Source: DATAAZ01 sp036259875 | GTDB lineage: Bacteria; Actinomycetota; Thermoleophilia; Gaiellales; Gaiellaceae | Direction of reading: 5' to 3' | Length of the DNA: 30,882 nt | NCBI GenBank assembly: GCA_036259875.1 | Contig: DATAAZ010000050.1 | Coordinates: 1-30,882 of the forward strand | Shown here: positions 24,801 to 30,882 of the stretch, piece by piece | Layout of the letters: every line of letters begins with the position of its first letter | Position numbering within the stretch: position 1 is the first letter of the stretch | Notes under the pieces: model-generated | Told to the model about the DNA's origin: nothing | The model's input: the letters and a program-made list of their open reading frames with translations, nothing else | Databases searched by the model: none | Made by a program: the position numbers and the translations under genes

Positions 24801-25765
24801 CGGCCACCGAACCGGACGAACGCGGCGATGCGAGGCGCGACCCCGCCGTCGCGTCCGTGACGGTCGTCATCGCGAATTGGGAGACCGCCGACTACACGAT
24901 CAAGAGCGTTCGCGCGCTCATCGCCGACGGCGTACCGCCCGGCCGGGTGGTTGTCGTCGACAACGGCTCGCGCGACGGAAGCTACGAGCGTTTCCGGCAG
25001 GAGATCGCCGAATGCGTCCTCGTGCGAATCGAGGAGAACATCGGCTTCGCGCGCGCGAGCAACCTCGGCGCGCGCGCGCTCCCGGGCGACAGCTACCTGT
25101 TCGTGAACTCGGACGCGTTCCTCAACCGGTCCGGAACCGTCCGTCGACTGCTTGCCGCATTCGATGATCCGCGGGTCGGCATCGCCGTCCCCCGCATCCT
25201 GAACATCGACCTCTCGCTGCAACCGAACGTGGTGCCTGCACACACGCCCGCCGTCGCGCTCGTGCGAGCGTCGGGGCTCTCGCGTTTCATCCCGAACCGC
25301 TGGCAGCCGAGCTGGAGCACGCATTGGGATCACGCGAGCTCGCGCGAGATCCACGCCGCCGACGGCGCGGTAGTGCTCGTCCGCGGCGAGACGTGGCACG
25401 AGCTCGGCGGGTTCGACGAGCGAATGAGGATGTACGTGGAGGACCTCGACCTCTGCTTGCGTGCGCGGCGGGCCGGCTGGAAGATCTGGTTCGTGCACGA
25501 GGCCGAGTTCGTCCACGTCGGCCGCGGCGCCACCGCGACGACCTGGGATAGCCCGCGCCGTGCAGAGTTGATCGGGCTCGCGGAGGGCGACTGGATTCGG
25601 CGGACGATGACGCCGCGCGCCGCGCGCGCGACGCTCGCGTTCATGAGCGCGGGGCTCGTCGGGCGCATCCTTGTCTTCGGCGCGCTCCGGAACCGGGACG
25701 CGACCGACGCGCTCCGGGCGTCGCTCAGGGGATACCGGGGGAGCGCGCGTCCTCCGACGGGCTAG
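24797..25765 (+). CDS. Glycosyltransferase family 2, rhamnosyltransferase-like
   Basis: A 322-residue GT-A fold enzyme. SVTVVIANWETADYTIKSVR opens the nucleotide-binding domain, followed by VVVVDNGSRDGS, RIEENIGFARASNLGARAL (the WbbL-type segment), LFVNSDAFL (DXD equivalent, NSD) and GGFDERMRMYVEDLDLCLRA with the ED catalytic pair. This set is typical of dTDP-rhamnosyl and galactofuranosyl transferases of WbbL/GlfT1 type, but the donor is not proved. The start is GTG at 24797 overlapping the phosphatase stop. About 25 N-terminal residues before the domain are acidic and low in complexity. The last 41 bp overlap the opposing acyltransferase gene tail to tail. Confidence 0.9.
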   Translation: MTATEPDERGDARRDPAVASVTVVIANWETADYTIKSVRALIADGVPPGRVVVVDNGSRDGSYERFRQEIAECVLVRIEENIGFARASNLGARALPGDSYLFVNSDAFLNRSGTVRRLLAAFDDPRVGIAVPRILNIDLSLQPNVVPAHTPAVALVRASGLSRFIPNRWQPSWSTHWDHASSREIHAADGAVVLVRGETWHELGGFDERMRMYVEDLDLCLRARRAGWKIWFVHEAEFVHVGRGATATTWDSPRRAELIGLAEGDWIRRTMTPRAARATLAFMSAGLVGRILVFGALRNRDATDALRASLRGYRGSARPPTG

Positions 25766-26462
25766 CCGGGCCTTGACGCATCCGGGCGACGCGCGCCGGA
25801 ACGCCGAACGCGATCGCGCCGTCCGGGACGTCGGCCGCGACGACCGACCCGGCGCCGACCACCGCGCCCGATCCGATCCGCACGCCGGCAAGGACAACGA
25901 CGCCGAACCCGAGCCAGGCGTCGTCGCCAACCACGATTGGTCCCTTACTCCCGAGCGGCTGCTCGCCGATCGGCCTTCCGGACTCGAAGCCGTGCTCGTA
26001 CGGGAAGAAGCCGCAGCCCGGGGCGATCTGGACGCTCGACCCGATCTCGATCCTCTCGACGTACGCGGAAAACTGGCAACGCGGCTGGATATGCGTGTGC
26101 GCGCCGATCCGGACGCATCCGCCCCGCCCGGTTTGAATGCACGTGTCGTTGTTGACGTGGACGCCGTCGCCCAGCTCGACGGGCCCCCCGCCGTGATCTC
26201 GGTAGACGACGACACGGTCGCCCACGAACACGTTGCGGCCGACGCGAAGCCCCGGATGGTAGACGCTTGCGCTCGGCGCGACGTAACCCCGCGAGCTGAA
26301 GCGAGCAAGGCGGTGGCGCCCGTAGTACGGCGGGCAGGTCGCCGTCGCGAGGCGTACGGCGAGCCGGCCGAGGCCCGGGATGCCCGCTACCCCCATCCAC
26401 GCGCGCGCCCATGCAAGACGCGCGGTCTCTGCCGCACCGCGAGCGGAATCTGCCTCGCTCAC
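25725..26462 (-). CDS. Hexapeptide-repeat acyltransferase (O-acetyltransferase-like)
   Basis: A 245-residue left-handed beta-helix protein. From about residue 85 the six-residue repeats are clear: LRVGRNVFVGDRVVVY, VELGDGVHVNNDTCIQ, VRIGAHTHIQPRCQF, IEIGSSVQIAPGCGF, then IVVGDDAWLGFGVVVLAGVR, IGSGAVVGAGSVVAADVPDG and AIAFGVPARV, the usual end of the WbbJ/NodL/CatB group. The loop FFPYEHGFESGRP corresponds to the usual catalytic His loop (H in EHG). It probably acetylates a sugar of the polymer, using acetyl-CoA; the acceptor is unknown. The start is GTG at 26462 overlapping the GT2 stop (GTGA). It is the last gene of a three-gene minus-strand operon and overlaps the plus-strand GT2 by 41 bp. 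Confidence 0.88.
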   Translation of the reverse strand: MSEADSARGAAETARLAWARAWMGVAGIPGLGRLAVRLATATCPPYYGRHRLARFSSRGYVAPSASVYHPGLRVGRNVFVGDRVVVYRDHGGGPVELGDGVHVNNDTCIQTGRGGCVRIGAHTHIQPRCQFSAYVERIEIGSSVQIAPGCGFFPYEHGFESGRPIGEQPLGSKGPIVVGDDAWLGFGVVVLAGVRIGSGAVVGAGSVVAADVPDGAIAFGVPARVARMRQGPASPSEDARSPGIP

Positions 26463-27358
26463 AGCGCGCGGACGCCGTGCCGCATGCTTCCCCGGTAGCG
26501 ACCGAGCTGCCAGCCGACGAGCCATACGAGGTGGCCCCGCTTGCCCTTCCGGTAGAAGCGGCGAAGCATTCCGAACGCGGGCTTCCACCCGGACACGAGC
26601 CACCGTGCGAAGCTGGGCCGGGCCTCGCCGGGATCCCCGTAGCGGCGCTCGATCGCAGCGAGCGATTGCCCGTACTTGAACGCCTGCCGAAAGATGTCCG
26701 TCAGACGGTCGCGGTACCGGTAATGGACGACCGCGTCCGGAACGAACACGAGCTCGGTTCCTGCGCGCTGAACTCGGAGGGAGTACTCGAGGTCGACGAC
26801 AAACGCATCCTCGTCGAAGCCGCCGACCGCCTCGTGGAGCTCGCGACGGATTCCGAGCGCCCCCGCCGCTCCATACGCCACGTGCGGCGCGAACCACGTC
26901 GTGGGCAGACCCTCGGCGAACACGGGCTCGCGCGACTCGCGGACCCACGGCTCGTTCAGCTTCGCGTACTCGAGTCGGCCGCAGACGAAATCGTGCCTCG
27001 AGAGCGCGTCTCCCATCGCGGCGAGCCATCCGTCGGCAACCTCGTCGTCCGCGTCGCAGAAGACGACCGACTCGCCACGGGCTGCTCGAACCCCGACGTT
27101 CAGCGCGTGCGCTTGGCCGCGTCGCCCGGAGCCGACGACTCTCCGGAGGTTCGGCAGCTGCTCGCGGAACGTCTCGACAATATTCGCGGTTGCGTCCGCC
27201 TCGTCGGGATCGACCACGACGAGCACTTCCCACGGTTGCCGCCATTCTTGACGCGCGAGCGCCGCCAGCTGAATACCCAGGGTATCCGCGGCATCGCGGC
27301 ACGGGATGACGACGCTCACCTTCGGGTCTGCCGACGAAGACGGCGCTTCACCGACCAT
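26459..27358 (-). CDS. Glycosyltransferase family 2
   Basis: A 299-residue GT-A enzyme. KVSVVIPCRDAADTLGIQLA opens the domain; EVLVVVDPDEADAT, GQAHALNVGVRAARGESVVF and CDADDEV (DXD) follow. GGFDEDAFVVDLEYSLRVQR carries the acidic base, in the form VDLEYSLR in place of the usual EDxDL. Near the C-terminus are LTDIFRQAFKYGQSLAAIER and a short hydrophobic/basic tail (GHLVWLVGWQLGRYRG) that may touch the membrane. The start is ATG at 27358, 20 nt after the GT4 stop, with no strong ribosome binding site. It is the middle gene of the minus-strand operon. The sugar is not predictable. Confidence 0.88.
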   Translation of the reverse strand: MVGEAPSSSADPKVSVVIPCRDAADTLGIQLAALARQEWRQPWEVLVVVDPDEADATANIVETFREQLPNLRRVVGSGRRGQAHALNVGVRAARGESVVFCDADDEVADGWLAAMGDALSRHDFVCGRLEYAKLNEPWVRESREPVFAEGLPTTWFAPHVAYGAAGALGIRRELHEAVGGFDEDAFVVDLEYSLRVQRAGTELVFVPDAVVHYRYRDRLTDIFRQAFKYGQSLAAIERRYGDPGEARPSFARWLVSGWKPAFGMLRRFYRKGKRGHLVWLVGWQLGRYRGSMRHGVRAL

Positions 27359-27378
27359 GCCGTCGGAAGGGTACGGGA

Positions 27379-28587
27379 CTAGGTGCGGGACCGCGCGGAG
27401 GTGATGCCGTCGAGCTGCCGCTCGGCGTCGACTTCGAGTTGGGGGACGAGCACGCCCCGATGCGCCAGAACCATCTCCTCCACGGCCGCCCGGATCTCTT
27501 CGCGGAAGCGAAAGCGCGAGAAGCGCTCCGCGGAGCGGTGAATCGCGGCCGAGTCCAGCGTCTCGACGGCGGCGCGCCGGACCGCATTCCGGAAGTCGGC
27601 CGGCTTCCCTTCGTCCACGAGCCAACCGGTCACGCCGTCCTCGACGATGTCGAGCGCGCCGCCGCGCCGGAGCGCGATGACCGGCGTCCCGCACGCCTGC
27701 GCTTCGGCCATGACGATCCCGAAGTCCTCTTCCCCTGGAAAGACGAGCGCCCGCGCCGTCCGGTAGAGGCGGCGGAGCTCCGAGTCCGAGACCTCCCCGA
27801 GGAAGCTGACGTTCGGCGGTGCCTCGGTGCGCAGGCGTTCCGCCAGATGACCGGAGCCGACGACGTTCAGCCGGTACGGCAGCCCTTCGAACGCCTTGAC
27901 GGCGACGTCGGGCCGTTTGTACGAGACGAGCCGCCCCGCGTAGAGGAATTCGTCTCCCCGCTCGCCGCCCGGCCGAAAGAACTCCGTCCGGACCGGCGGA
28001 TGGATCACCTTGGCTGCGCGGCCGTAGAAGCGCTCGATCCGGTCCGCGACCGCGCCCGAGTTGGCGACGAACCGCGTGACGCGCTCCGCGGTCTTCCTGT
28101 CCCAGCCACGAAACCAGCGCATCGCGACGCGAGCGGGAGGCTGCGCCGCCCTGGGGAACCGGCGCCGCTCGGCCTCGAAGTTCCACGCGTAGCGCATCGG
28201 GGTGTGGCAATAGCAGAGCACCGGGACGTCGCCGGCAACGCGGACGGCGTTCGCGCACGCGTGGCTGCTCGTGATCACGGCGTCCACGCCGGCGAGGGGG
28301 CGGCGCAGCTTCCAGGCCACCGGCATGAGCGGCAAGAGCCACTCGTGGTACCGAGCAGCACCGGGAAGGCGCTGGAGGAACGACGGGCGCGCGCGCTGCA
28401 GCGACGCGGGCAGCGCCTCCCGGCGCATGACGCTCGTGAGGACCTCGGCGTCCGGGAACGCGCAGAGCATCTCGTCGACGCACCGTTCCGACCCCGCATA
28501 CGTCGTCATCCAGTCGTGGGCGATCCCCACGCGGCGCACGCCCGCAGCATCCAAGCCGCCGCTCCCCTTCCAGTCGCCCATCCTCAT
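27379..28587 (-). CDS. Glycosyltransferase family 4
   Basis: A GT-B enzyme of up to 402 residues. VGIAHDWMTTYAGSERCVDE is the typical N-terminal acceptor segment of WbaZ-like GT4 enzymes, VLCYCHTPMRYAWN is a strong family mark, and the C-terminal half has EFLYAGRLVSYKRPDVAVKA, LNVVGSGHLAERL, and FPGEEDFGIVMAEAQACGTP with the E-x7-E pair. The start is uncertain. ATG at 28587 has no ribosome binding site and follows a palindrome directly, whereas TTG at 28554 has AAGGGGAG 4 nt upstream and still keeps the whole domain. It heads the minus-strand operon GT4-GT2-acyltransferase and is divergent from the secreted hydrolase-like gene. Confidence 0.88.
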   Translation of the reverse strand: MRMGDWKGSGGLDAAGVRRVGIAHDWMTTYAGSERCVDEMLCAFPDAEVLTSVMRREALPASLQRARPSFLQRLPGAARYHEWLLPLMPVAWKLRRPLAGVDAVITSSHACANAVRVAGDVPVLCYCHTPMRYAWNFEAERRRFPRAAQPPARVAMRWFRGWDRKTAERVTRFVANSGAVADRIERFYGRAAKVIHPPVRTEFFRPGGERGDEFLYAGRLVSYKRPDVAVKAFEGLPYRLNVVGSGHLAERLRTEAPPNVSFLGEVSDSELRRLYRTARALVFPGEEDFGIVMAEAQACGTPVIALRRGGALDIVEDGVTGWLVDEGKPADFRNAVRRAAVETLDSAAIHRSAERFSRFRFREEIRAAVEEMVLAHRGVLVPQLEVDAERQLDGITSARSRT

Positions 28588-28588
28588 A

Positions 28589-28600
28589 CAAACGCGTTTG
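28589..28600. promoter_or_regulatory. 12-bp perfect palindrome, candidate operator
   Basis: CAAACGCGTTTG is self-complementary over all 12 bases with a central CG step, the style of LacI/GalR-family sites. It sits in the 65-bp space between the divergent GT4 and exported hydrolase-like genes, touching the upstream side of the GT4 ATG, where a bound protein could affect both promoters. The bases just outside do not continue the symmetry. Confidence 0.45.
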
Positions 28601-28639
28601 CGGCCGATCCGGTTGCAGGAACTCGCGACATCGTTGCGT

Positions 28640-28645
28640 TACGGT
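28640..28645 (+). promoter_or_regulatory. -10 element of a probably leaderless promoter
   Basis: TACGGT fits TANNNT and ends 7 nt before the ATG at 28653. Transcription would therefore start at or next to the A of the ATG. No ribosome binding site precedes this ATG, which fits a leaderless mRNA, a frequent type in actinobacteria. No clear -35 is visible. Confidence 0.45.
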
Positions 28646-28652
28646 CCGCTCG

Positions 28653-30050
28653 ATGCGTGCGGGACGTCTCGTCGCGGCCGGGCTCGCCGCTCTCGGCGTC
28701 AGCCTAGGCGCGGCGAGCGCGAGCGCGGCGGGCTCGGTGGCGCCCGAGCCGGCGCGCGGGCCGCTCCGCGTTCTCGCCGCGAACCCGCGTTACTTCACGG
28801 ACGGGTCAGGGCGCGCGGTATACCTGACGGGGTCGCACGTTTGGTGGAACCTCGTCGGCGACGAGGTCTGGCTTCCGTGCTCGGCGCCGCGTCACGCATT
28901 CAACTACGCGGCGTACCTCGACCGGCTCGCGTTCCACGGCCACAACTTCATCCGGATGTGGCGCAACGAGCACTCGCACTGGGAGGAGTGCGCCCGGACT
29001 GTCGACATCCACCAGCATCCCTGGCCGCGGTCCGGCCCCGGTACGGCACTCGACGGTCGCCCGCGCTTCGACCTCTCCCGCTTCGACGAGACGTACTTCC
29101 AGCGGCTCCGCGATCGCGTACGAATGGCGGGCGAGCGCGGCATCTACGTCTCGATCATGCTCTTCGAAGGGGTGCAGCTCCAGCAGGCGCACGAGCCGTG
29201 GGACTGGGCGGGGCATCCGTTCAACGGCGCGAACAACGTGAACGGGATCGACGCCGACGCGAACGGCGACGGCGAGGGCCTGGAGGTGAACATGCTCGTG
29301 AGCCCGGCGGTGCTCGCCGTCCAGGAGGCGTACGTGCAGAAGGTCGTCGACACGGTGAATGACCTCGACAACGTCCTCTACGAGATCGTCAACGAGAGCG
29401 GCCATTACTCCACGCAGTGGCAGTACCACATGATCCATCACGTGAAGGCCTACGAGCAGACGAAGCCGAAGCGCCACCCGGTCGGGATGACGTTCCAGCA
29501 CGAACACGGCGCGAACGCGTCGCTCTTCGCGAGCCCGGCCGACTGGGTCTCGCCCTTCGGACGGGAGTACATGAGCGATCCCCCGGTCGCCTCGGGCCGG
29601 AAGGTGATCCTCTCGGACACTGACCACCACTGCGGGGTCTGCGGAGAGCCGAGTTTCGCGTGGCGCAGCTTCCTGCGCGGCCACAATCCGATCTTCATGG
29701 ACCCGATGGACGACGACCCGACCCGGCACGCCGTCCGAAGCGCGCTCGGCCAGACGCGGCGGTACGCGCGACGCGTAGGCCTAGGGATTGTCCGCCCGCG
29801 CCCCACGTTCGCGTCGACGCGCTACGCGCTCGTCGCGCCTGGGCGCCGGTACCTCGTCTACCAGCCCGGGAGCGGTCGCCTCCGCGTCGACCTGCGCGGG
29901 ACGACGCGACGCTTTGCGGTCGAGTGGTTCCGGCCGGAAACGGACACATCGCAGCGGACGGCGAGCGTCCGCGGCGGTCGCGTCCGGATGTTCAGGCCAC
30001 CCTTCGCCGGCCCGGCCGTCCTCTTCCTGCGCGCGCTCGGGCGACGCTGA
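28653..30050 (+). CDS. Exported DUF4038/apiosidase-like glycoside hydrolase family protein
   Basis: A 465-residue predicted exported protein. The N-terminus has a basic start, a hydrophobic core (about 6-24) and an ASASAAG cleavage-like site. The mature part begins NPRYFTDGSGRAVYLTGSHV, the usual opening of DUF4038/GH140-like (apiosidase-like) barrels; FHGHNFIRMWRNEHSHWEE follows. LYEIVNESGHYST resembles the acid/base Glu region, and VILSDTDHHCGVCG with FLRGHNPIFMDPMDDDP resembles the second active-site region, where Asp replaces the Glu of the GH-A clan. A small beta domain (about 385-465) closes the protein. The substrate is unknown; in this locus it may act on the exported polymer. ATG at 28653 keeps the signal peptide. 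Confidence 0.78.
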   Translation: MRAGRLVAAGLAALGVSLGAASASAAGSVAPEPARGPLRVLAANPRYFTDGSGRAVYLTGSHVWWNLVGDEVWLPCSAPRHAFNYAAYLDRLAFHGHNFIRMWRNEHSHWEECARTVDIHQHPWPRSGPGTALDGRPRFDLSRFDETYFQRLRDRVRMAGERGIYVSIMLFEGVQLQQAHEPWDWAGHPFNGANNVNGIDADANGDGEGLEVNMLVSPAVLAVQEAYVQKVVDTVNDLDNVLYEIVNESGHYSTQWQYHMIHHVKAYEQTKPKRHPVGMTFQHEHGANASLFASPADWVSPFGREYMSDPPVASGRKVILSDTDHHCGVCGEPSFAWRSFLRGHNPIFMDPMDDDPTRHAVRSALGQTRRYARRVGLGIVRPRPTFASTRYALVAPGRRYLVYQPGSGRLRVDLRGTTRRFAVEWFRPETDTSQRTASVRGGRVRMFRPPFAGPAVLFLRALGRR

Positions 30051-30730
30051 GCGAAGCGCCTCCGGTCGGAATCGTCCCCGCGGCCGGGCTCGCGACTCGG
30101 CTCCAGCCGCTCGCCGGCTCCAAGGAGCTCCTCGACGTAGGAGGCCGGCCCGTGATCGATTACGTGCTGGAGCGTCTCCGGGTCGCGCGCTGCGCGGAGA
30201 TCCGGGTCGTAACCCGCCCCGACAAGCGCGACGTCGTCATGCACGCTCGGCGCGCCGGCGCGCGCGTCCTCGAGGCCGAGCCGCCCTCGCTTGCCGCGTC
30301 GCTGGTGGCCGGGCTCGACGGGCTCGACGCCGACGCGGTCGTTCTCTTCGGGCTGCCGGACTCGATCTGGGAGCCGCGCGACGGGTTCGTCCGGATCCTC
30401 GCAGCGCTGGACGAGCACACCGACGTCGCGCTGGGCCTTTTCCGGACGAGCGAGCCCGAGCGCTCGGACGTCGTTGCGCTCGGCGCGGACGGACGCGTAA
30501 CGGCCGTCGCCGTGAAGCCGGCGGAGCCGCGAGGGAACCTGATCTGGGGCTGCGGCGCGGCCAGCGCCGGCGGGCTCGCGGGGCTCGCCGACCATGTCGA
30601 GCCCGGCCGCCACTTCGACGCGCTCGCGAAAGCAGGCCGCGTCGCCGGGGTTGACCTGCAGGCAGACTTCATCGATATAGGGACGAGAGCCGCCCTCGCG
30701 CGGGCGCGCTCGCGACTCGAGCGGCGATGA
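30047..30730 (+). CDS. Sugar nucleotidyltransferase (RmlA/GalU-like), probable CTG start
   Basis: A 227-residue nucleotidyltransferase that would make an activated sugar (NDP-sugar) from a sugar 1-phosphate. VGIVPAAGLATRLQPLAGSK carries the G-x-A-T-R-L signature and the catalytic Lys region, then ELLDVGGRPVIDYVLERL; DAVVLFGLPDSIWEP is the metal/nucleotide segment, VAVKPAEP a second lysine segment, and DLQADFIDIGTRAAL the C-terminus. It is shorter than RmlA (about 290), closer to the minimal fold. No ATG/GTG/TTG lies between the preceding stop and the signature. The nearest upstream GTG would add about 42 arginine-rich residues from the wrong frame of the hydrolase gene. CTG at 30047 overlaps that gene's TGA stop (CTGA), like the GTGA overlaps elsewhere in the locus. 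Confidence 0.82.
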   Translation: MSEAPPVGIVPAAGLATRLQPLAGSKELLDVGGRPVIDYVLERLRVARCAEIRVVTRPDKRDVVMHARRAGARVLEAEPPSLAASLVAGLDGLDADAVVLFGLPDSIWEPRDGFVRILAALDEHTDVALGLFRTSEPERSDVVALGADGRVTAVAVKPAEPRGNLIWGCGAASAGGLAGLADHVEPGRHFDALAKAGRVAGVDLQADFIDIGTRAALARARSRLERR

Positions 30731-30882
30731 AGATCCTCCTTACCGGCCACCATGGCTACATCGGCTCCGTGACGGCGCCCGTCCTGCGCGCGGCCGGCCA
30801 CGACGTCGTCGGACTCGACACGCTCTTCTACGAGGGTTGCGACCTGCGCCCCGACGCGAACGGGATTCCCCTGCTCCGCCTC
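30727..30882 (+). CDS. NAD-dependent nucleotide-sugar epimerase/dehydratase (5' part, cut by window edge)
   Basis: The first 52 codons of an extended short-chain dehydrogenase/reductase. MKILLTGHHGYIGSVTAPVL shows the N-terminal Rossmann strand and the G-x-x-G-x-x-G NAD-binding loop, then AAGHDVVGLDTLFYEGCDL with the acidic residue at the end of strand 2. The ATG at 30727 overlaps the nucleotidyltransferase stop (ATGA). The gene runs off the right edge without a stop. Position after a nucleotidyltransferase suggests nucleotide-sugar conversion for the polymer; epimerase against dehydratase cannot be decided from this part. Confidence 0.85.
   Translation, partial: MKILLTGHHGYIGSVTAPVLRAAGHDVVGLDTLFYEGCDLRPDANGIPLLRL

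Noticed and set aside
29660..30046. 129-codon N-terminal extension of the nucleotidyltransferase
   Set aside because: It is an off-frame reading of the exported hydrolase-like gene, and the nucleotidyltransferase fold starts just after 30047.

Overview
This is a GC-rich (roughly 68-70% by eye) bacterial chromosome segment, best read as an actinobacterium of deep-branching Thermoleophilia/Gaiellales type. That placement is inferred from CarD, ClpC and DisA content, frequent GTG and TTG starts and 4-nt stop/start overlaps. It was not tested by database search. No tRNA, rRNA, CRISPR array or insertion sequence was recognised.

The left half (about 287-13928) is housekeeping and almost all on the minus strand. 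In transcription order it runs clpC, an EamA transporter, radA, disA, carD, ispD, ispF, gltX, cysS, rlmB, a broken MFS transporter gene, a yacP-like NYN gene and sigH. This closely matches the classical Bacillus order clpC-radA-disA-yacL-ispD-ispF-gltX-cysE-cysS-mrnC-rlmB-yacP-sigH. Here carD takes the place of yacL, cysE and mrnC are absent, and a plus-strand mutY has been inserted between ispF and gltX. These genes serve proteolysis, recombination and c-di-AMP signalling, rRNA transcription control, MEP isoprenoid synthesis, tRNA charging and rRNA methylation.

The right half (about 14213-30882) is a Wzy-type exopolysaccharide locus. It encodes a polyprenyl-phosphate sugar-1-phosphate transferase, a Wzx flippase, a fused Wzz/tyrosine kinase (BY-kinase), a Wzy-like polymerase/ligase, a methyltransferase, GT4 and GT2 glycosyltransferases, a PHP-type phosphatase expected to oppose the kinase, a minus-strand operon (GT4, GT2, hexapeptide acyltransferase), a sugar nucleotidyltransferase and the start of a nucleotide-sugar epimerase. 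Two exported glycoside-hydrolase-like proteins sit inside it, each divergent from a biosynthetic unit: a DNRLRE/CBM96-like plus GH-A clan protein, and a DUF4038/apiosidase-like protein. They could trim or release the polymer.

The most unusual points are: ispD has no ATG/GTG/TTG start and lies in the same frame directly after the carD stop; the nucleotidyltransferase appears to start with CTG inside a CTGA overlap; an MFS transporter gene is decaying inside the ancient operon; a 10-mer, CTGTGGAGAA, occurs in three intergenic regions; and GAAACGG half-sites and palindromes occur in the regions between divergent exopolysaccharide transcription units.
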